Positions 57,951-64,000 of a DNA stretch of 64,000 nt are shown here, piece after piece. Each line of letters opens with the position of its first letter. Position 1 is the first letter of the stretch. The position numbers were made by a program, and so were the translations under genes. The notes under the pieces are model-generated. The model was not told where the DNA came from, did no database searches, and saw only the letters and a list, made by a program, of their open reading frames with translations. The DNA comes from Palleronia marisminoris (lineage in GTDB: Bacteria > Pseudomonadota > Alphaproteobacteria > Rhodobacterales > Rhodobacteraceae). Location of the stretch: NCBI RefSeq assembly GCF_900172315.1, contig NZ_FWFV01000004.1:248001-312000 (forward strand), in the 5' to 3' direction.

Positions 57951-58984
57951 TCCGGGCAGCTGCCCTTGTTCTACTGCTGGCCGCCCCCGCCGCGGCCGAG
58001 ACGCTCCGAGTCGCCACTTTCAACACCGGCCTCTCGGCGCGCGGTCCCGGTCTGCTGCTGGGGCGGCTGATCAAGGGTGACGACCCCGAGATCGACGCGG
58101 CTGTCGCGATGATCGAGGCGACCTCTCCCGACATCCTGATCCTGCAGGACATCGACTTCGACGCCGGCGGCGCGGCGCTTTCGGCGCTGGCCGAGCGGAT
58201 CGAGCCGCCCTACCCCCACCGCTTCGCCCTTCTGCCGAACACCGGCATGGCCACGGGGCTGGACATGGACGAGGACGGGCGGCTGGGCGGCCCGCGCGAC
58301 GCGCAGGGCTTCGGTTATTTCGCGGGCGATGGCGGCATGGCGATCCTGTCGCGTTTTCCCATCGCCGAGGACGAGGTCCGGGACCTATCGGACCTGCTGT
58401 GGCGCGACCTGCCCGGCGCAATTCCCCCGCCGCTGCCCGAGGACGTGGCCGAGGCGCAGCGGCTGTCGTCCGTCGGCCATTGGATCGTGCCGGTCGATAC
58501 GGACCAAGGCCGTCTGACCCTCATGACCTGGAGCGCCACGCCCCCGGTCTTCGACGGCCCCGAAGATCGCAACGGTCGCCGCAACCGGGACGAGACGGCG
58601 CTGTGGCTGCGCCTGCTGGACGGCGAACTGGCCGTGCCCCCGCCCGAGCCGCCCTTCATCATCGCCGGGCTTGGCAACGTGGATCCCGACTCGGGCGAAG
58701 GCCGTCCCGACGCGATCAGCAGCCTTCTCGGCGACCCGCGACTGCGCGATCCCGCGCCCACCAGCCCCGGCGCCGGGCGCGCAGGCAAGCCGACCGACAC
58801 CGTCCTGTTCAACCCGCCTACCGGGCCGCTACGGGTGTCCTTCGTGCTTCCCTCGGCCGATCTGACAGTACTGCGCTCGGGCGTCCTCTGGCCGATCGAG
58901 GACAGCCCCGAGGCTGACGCGCTTGGCCCGCTCGAACATTGGCCGCGACACCGGCTGGTCTGGGTCGACATCGCCCTGCCCTGA
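57947..58984 (+). CDS. Secreted endonuclease/exonuclease/phosphatase-fold protein, GTG start
   Basis: 345 residues. Signal peptide MIRAAALVLLLAAPAAAE. EEP fold: LRVATFNTGL, DILILQDIDFD (the usual catalytic Glu of LQE is Asp here), GMAILSRFPI, IIAGLGNVDPDSGEG in place of GDxN, and WPRHRLVWVDIALP in place of SDHxP with the histidine kept. Several metal-binding residues differ from active nucleases, so its activity is open (phosphoesterase, nuclease or a degenerate relative). GTG at 57947 forms a GTGA overlap with the preceding gene. Confidence 0.82.
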   Translation: MIRAAALVLLLAAPAAAETLRVATFNTGLSARGPGLLLGRLIKGDDPEIDAAVAMIEATSPDILILQDIDFDAGGAALSALAERIEPPYPHRFALLPNTGMATGLDMDEDGRLGGPRDAQGFGYFAGDGGMAILSRFPIAEDEVRDLSDLLWRDLPGAIPPPLPEDVAEAQRLSSVGHWIVPVDTDQGRLTLMTWSATPPVFDGPEDRNGRRNRDETALWLRLLDGELAVPPPEPPFIIAGLGNVDPDSGEGRPDAISSLLGDPRLRDPAPTSPGAGRAGKPTDTVLFNPPTGPLRVSFVLPSADLTVLRSGVLWPIEDSPEADALGPLEHWPRHRLVWVDIALP

Positions 58985-59054
58985 CCGCCTCGCTTGACCG
59001 GCCAGACCCTACGGGCTACGCGCTTTGCGTCCGCGGAACCCAAGGAGCGCCACG

Positions 59055-60161
59055 ATGCCCAACCCTTCCCTGTTGATCCTGCCCGGCGACGGCATCGGCC
59101 CCGAGGTCATGGCCGAGGTCCGCAAGGTCATCGACTGGTTCGGCACCCACAAGGACGTCAGCTTCGACGTGACCGAAGACCTTGTGGGCGGTGCGGCCTA
59201 TGACGCGCATGGCGTGCCGCTTCACGACGACACGATGGCCATGGCCCAAAAGGTCGACGCGGTGCTGCTGGGTGCTGTGGGCGGGCCGAAATACGACGAG
59301 CTCGACTTCTCGGTGAAGCCCGAGCGTGGCCTGCTGCGCCTGCGGAAAGAGATGGACCTGTTCGCCAACCTGCGCCCCGCGCAGTGCTTCGACGCGCTGG
59401 CCGACTTCTCGTCCTTGAAGACCGAGATCGTCTCGGGCCTCGACATCATGATCGTGCGCGAGCTGACGAGCGGAATCTATTTCGGCGAGCCGCGCGGCAT
59501 CATGGACGACAACGAGGGCGGCCGCGTCGGCATCAACACCCAGCGCTACACCACCAGCGAAATCCGCCGCGTCGCGCGTTCGGCGTTCGAACTGGCGAAG
59601 AAGCGGAACAACCGCGTCTGCTCGATGGAGAAGGCGAACGTCATGGAATCGGGCATCCTCTGGCGCGAAGAGGTGCAGTGGGTCCACGACAACGAGTACC
59701 CCGAGGTCGAGCTGAGCCACATGTACGCCGACGCCGGCGCGATGCAGCTTGTCCGCAAGCCCAAGCAGTTCGACGTGATCGTCACCGACAACCTGTTTGG
59801 CGACCTGCTGTCCGATGCGGCGGCGATGCTGACCGGCTCGCTCGGGATGCTGCCGTCGGCCTCGCTCGGCGCGCCGATGGCAAATGGCCGACCCAAGGCG
59901 ATGTACGAGCCCGTCCACGGTTCGGCCCCCGACATCGCGGGCGAGGGCAAGGCCAACCCGATCGCCTGCATCCTCAGCTTCGCGATGGCGCTGCGTTATT
60001 CGTTCGACATGCCCCAGCACGCCGACATCGTCGAAGGCGCGGTCGAGGCAGTCTTGGCGCAGGGCATCCGCACGGCCGACTTGCTGGGCGAGGAAGGCAA
60101 GTCGCCGGTCACGACCTCCGAAATGGGCGACGCGATCATCGCCGCCCTCGGGACGTCCTGA
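59055..60161 (+). CDS. leuB: 3-isopropylmalate dehydrogenase
   Basis: 368 residues. [15 protein letters not shown] at the start, [13 protein letters not shown], substrate and metal-binding [15 protein letters not shown], and NAD loop [15 protein letters not shown]. Oxidatively decarboxylates isopropylmalate to the leucine keto acid. CAAGGAGCGCCACG precedes the ATG at 59055. It is 70 bp behind the EEP gene. tRNA-Pro follows 83 bp later. Confidence 0.97.
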   Translation: MPNPSLLILPGDGIGPEVMAEVRKVIDWFGTHKDVSFDVTEDLVGGAAYDAHGVPLHDDTMAMAQKVDAVLLGAVGGPKYDELDFSVKPERGLLRLRKEMDLFANLRPAQCFDALADFSSLKTEIVSGLDIMIVRELTSGIYFGEPRGIMDDNEGGRVGINTQRYTTSEIRRVARSAFELAKKRNNRVCSMEKANVMESGILWREEVQWVHDNEYPEVELSHMYADAGAMQLVRKPKQFDVIVTDNLFGDLLSDAAAMLTGSLGMLPSASLGAPMANGRPKAMYEPVHGSAPDIAGEGKANPIACILSFAMALRYSFDMPQHADIVEGAVEAVLAQGIRTADLLGEEGKSPVTTSEMGDAIIAALGTS

Positions 60162-60244
60162 TCTCCTGCCCGCAGCATGCGCGGCGGCGGCGCTATCATC
60201 CTCTTGCCAAGCCGCGAAAACCCATGTAGGCGGCGCGTCACGGT

Positions 60245-60321
60245 CGGAGTGTAGCTCAGCTTGGTAGAGCACTGCCTTCGGGAGGCAGGGGTCGGAGGTT
60301 CGAATCCTCTCACTCCGACCA
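60245..60321 (+). tRNA. tRNA-Pro (anticodon CGG)
   Basis: 77 bases. Acceptor arms CGGAGTG / CACTCCG, D-arm GCTC-AGCTTGGTA-GAGC, anticodon stem CTGCC / GGCAG around loop TTCGGGA with anticodon CGG (reads CCG), variable region, T-arm GGAGG-TTCGAAT-CCTCT, discriminator A and an encoded CCA. A terminator hairpin lies 10 bases behind it. Confidence 0.97.
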
Positions 60322-60330
60322 ATGAAACAA

Positions 60331-60349
60331 GGGCCCTGCGGGGCCCTTT
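60331..60349 (+). terminator. Terminator behind tRNA-Pro
   Basis: GGGCCC-TGCG-GGGCCC hairpin followed by TTTGCTATTT. Confidence 0.75.
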
Positions 60350-60786
60350 GCTATTTCGACGGCTCGTTTGGGCAGCACCGGTGCGGCACACGCCTGCCTC
60401 CACACGGTGGCGTGTCCCTGCGCCCGAGAACTAGTTGGGGCCGTCTCGCCACATGGGGTGCTGCAGGCACGCCAGACCGTCGAGAGCCTGTCCTGCCAAA
60501 TTGATCAGTAAGATCAGTATCTGGGACGCCGTTTTTGCGCTGCTGGGAGCGGGGCCGCCGCCACGGGACGTCCGCGTGGCGGCCGGGGAGGGGGTATAGC
60601 ACGGAACCCGTGAACCGCGAAGGATGCTGATCGAATATCGAATTCCTCCGCTTGACTGCGCGGTCTGACTGACGCCGGCGCGGGATTTTCTGTCGTTCAT
60701 GAACCCTTTAGCACAGCCTCTGCTAGAAAGACTCATTTTGGAGGGGGGGCTGCGTTGGACATGCAGGCATTTGCATTCCTAGTCCA
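60350..60786. other. Gene-poor stretch after tRNA-Pro (island boundary?)
   Basis: About 440 bp without a credible gene. It holds an inverted repeat GCCGCCACG / CGTGGCGGC (60555-60581) and two near copies of GATCAGTA around 60504-60520. Base composition becomes less GC-rich from about 60600. No copy of the tRNA 3' end was seen here or further on in the window. Confidence 0.5.
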
Positions 60787-61474
60787 TTGGCGAAATTCGG
60801 AGGTCTCATACTTTCAGTCGTTCTCTCACTTTCCCTCTCGATCTTTGCAGCGCTGCATGCGCCGACACGCCGCCCTCGCAAAAGCGCGCCAACCCGCTGA
60901 CCACCGAATGGGACTGGAAGGGGGGGCTACAGGTCCGCTGAGCCAATGTTCAACATGACGCAGGCCTGCAACAGCTTCTCAGCAACAGCTATTGGGTGTA
61001 CCAGAGCTCAACTGATAGGTCCGGCATCTCTGTGGTCTTTCATGCGCCGGATGGCACCGCCTATACGTGCCTCATAGATGGTGGGCGTCGGGCGCTTGAT
61101 GAGCGCAAATGGCTCGCGCACCAGTCAGCTCTGGGCTTCAGCGGCGTCCTATTGCTCAAGCCGGGTCTGCGCCCGGAATGGGGGTGGCCAGTGACTTACG
61201 ATCCGTCCGCAGGTCATCTCGTGAACTATGTTCCGCAGGCCAAGCGCAGCGGAACGCCCCAGATCGCCTTCCCCGGCCACGTTCAGGACGCCTATGCTCC
61301 TGTCGTCGCCGATATTTGCCCCAACATCCCGGCGAAGAGCGATGTGAACCAGGCTCAGATGTCCAGCAAGCTCCGCAGGCGCCGATCCGCGGCGCGAACG
61401 GCGGGGTCTTTCAGACGGATTGCCGGAACTCGCTGACAGCGGAAATGTACTATGCGCGCTACCCGCCGGGATGA
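60787..61474 (+). pseudogene. Decayed gene for a secreted protein of unknown family
   Basis: A signal-like segment starting at TTG 60787 (AKFGGLILSVVLSLSLSIFAALHA) runs into a stop. Continuation appears in another frame (NPLTTEWDWKGGLQ), then MFNMTQACNSF, then the longest piece (60942-61436, LSNSYWVYQSSTDRSG and PDGTAYTCLIDGGRRALDERKW), and the last piece GGVFQTDCRNSLTAEMYYARYPPG in a further frame ending at 61474. The pieces join naturally across frames, so I read it as one gene broken by at least three frameshifts. An intact 146-codon GTG frame (60996-61436) could be annotated instead. Family not recognised. Confidence 0.45.
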
Positions 61475-61775
61475 TATGCGGAACGTGCCGGATCGGTTCG
61501 ATCCTAATACCCCGTTCCGCGCTGCACGTGAATTCTTCGCGTCTCGGGAATCAACGCAGATCAGGGAGAGGCAGTAATGTTGATGAGTTCCGGTGCGGGC
61601 ACGCGTTCCGCCGATCCCCTGTTAGGCCGCTGAAATCGTGCGGCGCCTGTGCTGCAACCAGCAGGGCCGAGCGCTGTGTGAAGATAGGGAACTGCACTTC
61701 CTTGTTCCAATTTCTGTAGTGGAGAACGAGAGTCGGCTCATCATCACTCTACTCTCGGCATCCAATCCACAGGCA
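61475..61775. other. Stretch without a convincing gene
   Basis: About 300 bp. A 41-codon frame from ATG 61452 to 61577 (RRDDMRNVPDRFDPNTPFRAAREFFASRE) overlaps the end of the decayed gene and has a protein-like composition, so it could be a small gene or its last fragment. The rest, up to the convergent glycosyltransferase gene at 61776, shows no supported feature. Confidence 0.35.
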
Positions 61776-62423
61776 CTACAGCGCCAGCCACAACGCCGCT
61801 GCCCCGGAAATGCAAAGGGTAACGATCAACCACCGAAACCCACGTCGCCGCCTCTCGCTTCTGCCGATTTCCGCAACAATGCGGTGAGCCTCATCTTCTG
61901 TTAATTGGCGGACGCTCAATCCCTGCGCCCCTGTCGCAGGTGTGTCGATGAAATCCCGCAATCTGTCTACCAAGGCCGTGTGTTGCGGGCTCATCTCGCC
62001 TGCCGGTGGCGGGCTCGACAGAGTTTGCTGCGTCAGAATGTCTGCAAGATGGGTTTCTGACCACGCCACGTAAATGCCCGGAAGATTCTCGACCTGGTGG
62101 GCAGTTGCAATCTGGTGGTCGTTTCGGTGCTCGCCCAGTGCGTGACGGCGGGGCAGGATCACAAGTGGCTTGCCCCACTGGCGCGCGGACAGGATCGTGC
62201 CGATTCCAGCGTGCGCCACGATCACTCGGGCCGCCTTGAAGTGCTTCTCGAACTCGGCCGGCGTCAGGGTCTCGTGAAGCTGCAGGCCGGGAGCTTGCAA
62301 GGATGTGTCCGGGCCCCTGCCCGCCTGAACCGCAATGTCTTCGTCCAAGCTTCCGGCAAGGTCTGCGAGAGACGCGGTCAGCCGGGGGAAGGGCAGTTGA
62401 GTACCCACCGTTGCGAAGATCAT
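61776..62423 (-). CDS. Alg13/PssE-like glycosyltransferase subunit with C-terminal membrane tail
   Basis: 215 residues. The first ~130 (MIFATVGTQLPFPRL, ARVIVAHAGIGTILSARQWGKPLVILPRR, EHRNDHQIATA) are a GT28 C-terminal domain as in Alg13, PssE and EpsE, the catalytic UDP-sugar-binding subunit that works with an Alg14/PssD membrane partner in exopolysaccharide synthesis. The tail adds ~60 residues and a final transmembrane helix (FRWLIVTLCISGAAALWLAL), not usual for this family. ATG at 62423 overlaps the stop of the Alg14-like gene. GGGAGCGGTGCT precedes it. Confidence 0.85.
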   Translation of the reverse strand: MIFATVGTQLPFPRLTASLADLAGSLDEDIAVQAGRGPDTSLQAPGLQLHETLTPAEFEKHFKAARVIVAHAGIGTILSARQWGKPLVILPRRHALGEHRNDHQIATAHQVENLPGIYVAWSETHLADILTQQTLSSPPPAGEMSPQHTALVDRLRDFIDTPATGAQGLSVRQLTEDEAHRIVAEIGRSERRRRGFRWLIVTLCISGAAALWLAL

Positions 62424-62850
62424 AGCACCGCTCCCGCATACTCTGCCCCGGAAGCCTTGGCGACGTGCTCCCATTGGCTCAGCCAAAGGTGAGCGAAGCG
62501 TCGCGCTAGCCTTCCCGAGGATGACATTTCCTCGGCATTGGCAACGCTATCCACCCAGATTGTCCGAGCACCCAGCACCCGGCCGATCGCCAGCGCTATC
62601 ACCCCTGGAAGCGCACCGGTCGAAATCACGACATCGGGCCGCAGTTTGATCATTGAGGAAAGCAGGATCCATGCGCAGCGAAGGGCTGCCCCTTTCTCAT
62701 CCCGGTTGCAGTCGGGGACGATCATGAATGGATGTGCGTCGAACTGCTCAGGCAGGCCCGGCAGCGTCGTGGCGAATGTCACTTGGTGCCCCTCGAAGGC
62801 AGCACGCTGTAGCATCATCTGCTGCCAATGGCCCCCGCCAGAATAGTCAT
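62420..62850 (-). pseudogene. Alg14/PssD-like glycosyltransferase subunit, frameshifted near the N-terminus
   Basis: The intact frame (62420-62818) starts MMLQRAAFEGHQVTFATTLPG and continues with CAWILLSSMIKLRPDVVISTGALPGV and ARTIWVDSVANAEEMSSSGRLA, the Alg14/PssD pattern for the membrane anchor of the two-part transferase. The essential GGHWQQ motif that should precede MMLQ is found in another frame: ATG 62850, then TILAG. The frames join if the five-C run at 62832-62836 (G run on the coding strand) had one more base. The gene is thus either broken by a one-base deletion or affected by a sequencing error. The 5' limit could also be ATG 62856. Confidence 0.75.
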
Positions 62851-62907
62851 TGGCATAAAAAAGTCCCGTTAATCCAAGGCAATGTTGTTGACGAAATCGT
62901 TACTTGC

Positions 62908-63090
62908 CTACAACTGAGGGCACTTTCGGGCAACATTGACGCGAGGGCAGGGGACGGCCGGCGCCGGATATACATTCACCGCCCGGTGGCCGAGTTGCTT
63001 CGCCGCGGCGTTGATTGTGTCGGCCCCGATGAAGCCTAGCGCCGTGTTTGGATGGGCGGGGTCGTCGTTGATGCAATAGGCGAAGCGCAT
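62908..63090 (-). CDS. Short frame upstream of the Alg14-like gene
   Basis: 60 codons. The first 45 residues (MRFAYCINDDPAHPNTALGF, then IGADTINAAAKQLGHRAVNV) look like the start of a real protein, while the end PCPRVNVARKCPQL is less natural. It may be a truncated remnant of a larger gene cut during rearrangement, or a small gene of the glycosyltransferase unit. No ribosome site or family recognised. Confidence 0.3.
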   Translation of the reverse strand: MRFAYCINDDPAHPNTALGFIGADTINAAAKQLGHRAVNVYPAPAVPCPRVNVARKCPQL

Positions 63091-63259
63091 GGCTCGTGAT
63101 TATGCTGCTTGGGTTGCCAAATAGTGAACGTCGCCACAAATCCCGCACATGCCCCGCTGGACGTAAGCGCCCGATCTGCTTGCGCATCTCAAGGGCGCCC
63201 GGACACCTACGTGCTTCTTCAGCGTGTTCGACGACGGGCGCTGCGCGGCGCCCGATCGC

Positions 63260-63392
63260 GCAAGCGCAGGGCCCGTCGCCGGCCGACCTGGCAACGGAGA
63301 ATGCCCGGCTGAAGCGGGAGCAGCAAAAGGCTCAGACGGAGCGCGACATCTTAGAAAACCGGCGCTCATCTTCGGAGCGGCCACCCGATGAG
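63260..63392 (+). pseudogene. IS3-family orfA remnant
   Basis: The frame reads LATENARLKREQQKAQTERDILE, the leucine-zipper-like end of IS3 OrfA. The normal continuation KPALIFGAATR and its TGA are found in the next frame, so one A appears to be missing in the run near 63354-63357. The N-terminal helix-turn-helix part cannot be recognised, so the gene is also truncated or scrambled upstream. Confidence 0.65.
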
Positions 63393-64000
63393 CTTCGGGT
63401 TCGTAGATAAGCATCGCCACCTCTGGCCCGTGCGCACCATCTGCGCGGTGCTCGGGCTCTCGGCCAGTGGATACTATGCTTGGCGGGGTCGGCCAGAGAG
63501 CAAGCGCAATGCCGAGAACCGGGCCCTGCTGAACGAGATCCGCCGGACCCATACCGAAAGTGGTGGATGCTACGGTGCCACACGCGTCCATGCTGCGCTT
63601 AGGGCTGCCGGGCGGCGGATTGGAGGTCACCGTGTCGCCCGGCTGATGCGGCTTGCAGGCCTGCGTGGGCTGGCCGCGATCCAGAGACGGGTGCGCACGA
63701 CCCACAGCCGCACGACTATCCGATTGCACCGAACAGGCTGCGAAGGAACTTCAGGGCAACCGCGCCGAACCAGATATGGCTCGCCGACCTGACCTACATC
63801 CGGACTGGCGAAGGCTGGTTGTTTCTTGCAGCGCTGATCGACATGCACACCCGCAAAGTCCTGGGCTGGAGCATGCGCGACACCCTCCATGCATCGATCG
63901 CCCTCGAAGCATTCGACATGCCCATCAGACGCCAGCGCCCGGCGCCGGGGCTGATCCAGCATTCGGATCGAGGTATCCAATACGCAGCTGAAGAATATCG
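63388..64000 (+). pseudogene. IS3-family orfB transposase, frameshifted and cut by window end
   Basis: Starts MSFGFVDKHRHLWPVRTICAVLGLSASGYYAW and continues NRALLNEIRRTHTESGGCYGATRVHAALRAAGRRIGGHRVARLMRLAGLRG, a typical IS3 OrfB N-terminus. Near 63705-63715 the reading frame changes, and the integrase core continues in another frame as HDYPIAPNRLRRNF, IWLADLTYIRTGEGWLFLAALIDMHTRKVLGW and LIQHSDRGIQYAAEEY, with the first two catalytic Asp residues. The ATG overlaps the original orfA stop. Confidence 0.8.

Larger units (their letters stand above)
63200..64000 (+). mobile_element. Degraded IS3-family insertion sequence (runs past window end)
   Basis: Contains remnants of orfA and orfB in the typical IS3 order with an ATGA junction. 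The left boundary is not defined: no terminal inverted repeat was recognised between 63090 and 63260. The right part, including the last catalytic Glu of the DDE triad, lies beyond the window. At least two frameshifts indicate an inactive copy. Confidence 0.8.

Noticed and set aside
63653-63991. 112-codon frame inside the IS element
   Set aside because: Shadow frame; the transposase core continues in a different frame in the same bases.
60322-64000. Search for a second copy of the tRNA-Pro 3' end as an attachment site
   Set aside because: No repeat of the T-arm or acceptor sequence was seen in the window; it may lie further out.

Overview
The window is about 64 kb of a high-GC chromosome and reads as a member of the Rhodobacteraceae (Rhodobacterales, Alphaproteobacteria), probably of the Roseobacter group. 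The reasons are gene content and order: rnhB-ccrM with a GANTC-type cell-cycle methyltransferase, a petP-petR pair diverging from a branched-chain aminotransferase, serC-serA behind a leader that resembles the alphaproteobacterial serC RNA motif, DUF3576, DUF2794 and DUF1127 proteins, an acidic porin of the marine type, and a GTTC-N7-GTTC LexA box in front of imuB. These are inferences from recognised families, not from a database search.

Region by region. 1-6.9 kb: 3' part of a ubiquinone-biosynthesis hydroxylase, Trm112-like, LON-domain and thioredoxin/TPR proteins, exonuclease III, a CenR-like response regulator, ribA and an L,D-transpeptidase. 6.9-11.2 kb: YggS, the porin, small secreted proteins, a DUF3576 lipoprotein and a GT4 glycosyltransferase. 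11.3-15.4 kb: overlapping leuS-lptE-holA operon. 15.4-20.4 kb: SDR, HAD, YaiI, S-formylglutathione hydrolase, a TetR locus with operator-like palindromes, a NYN protein and an I78-type inhibitor. 20.4-26 kb: imuB under a LexA box, DUF2794, an NlpC/P60 peptidase with an M17 aminopeptidase, and carbonic anhydrase. 26-33 kb: asd, a metallophosphatase, pyrF, an acidic membrane-anchored protein, and clpB with a heat-shock type promoter. 33-36.2 kb: YqgE, a DsbD-N-like protein, a membrane-bound winged-helix protein overlapping a small secreted protein, and three phased palindromes. 36.3-41.3 kb: rnhB, ccrM, HU, AMP nucleosidase, an epimerase. 41.3-46 kb: isoprenoid operon (HDAC-like, xseB, ispA, dxs) followed by a peroxiredoxin-like protein without its catalytic cysteine. 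46-54.6 kb: GT8, petR, petP, ilvE, an EamA transporter, serA, serC, a MscS channel. 54.6-60.2 kb: leuC, leuD, a membrane protein, a secreted EEP-fold protein, leuB. 60.2 kb: tRNA-Pro(CGG).

Beyond the tRNA the character changes. From about 60.35 kb to the end the sequence is looser and visibly less GC-rich. It holds a decayed secreted-protein gene, a pair of Alg13/Alg14-like (PssE/PssD-like) glycosyltransferase genes of which the Alg14-like one carries a frameshift, and a degraded IS3-family element running off the window. This looks like the edge of a genomic island next to a tRNA gene, but no duplicated attachment site or integrase lies inside the window.

No CRISPR array, rRNA operon, prophage or recognisable defence system was found. 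The least explained functional locus is 33.8-36.2 kb: a C-terminal winged-helix DNA-binding domain tethered to the membrane, overlapping a secreted protein gene, with helically phased GTCAT-N3-ATGAC sites in the divergent promoter region.
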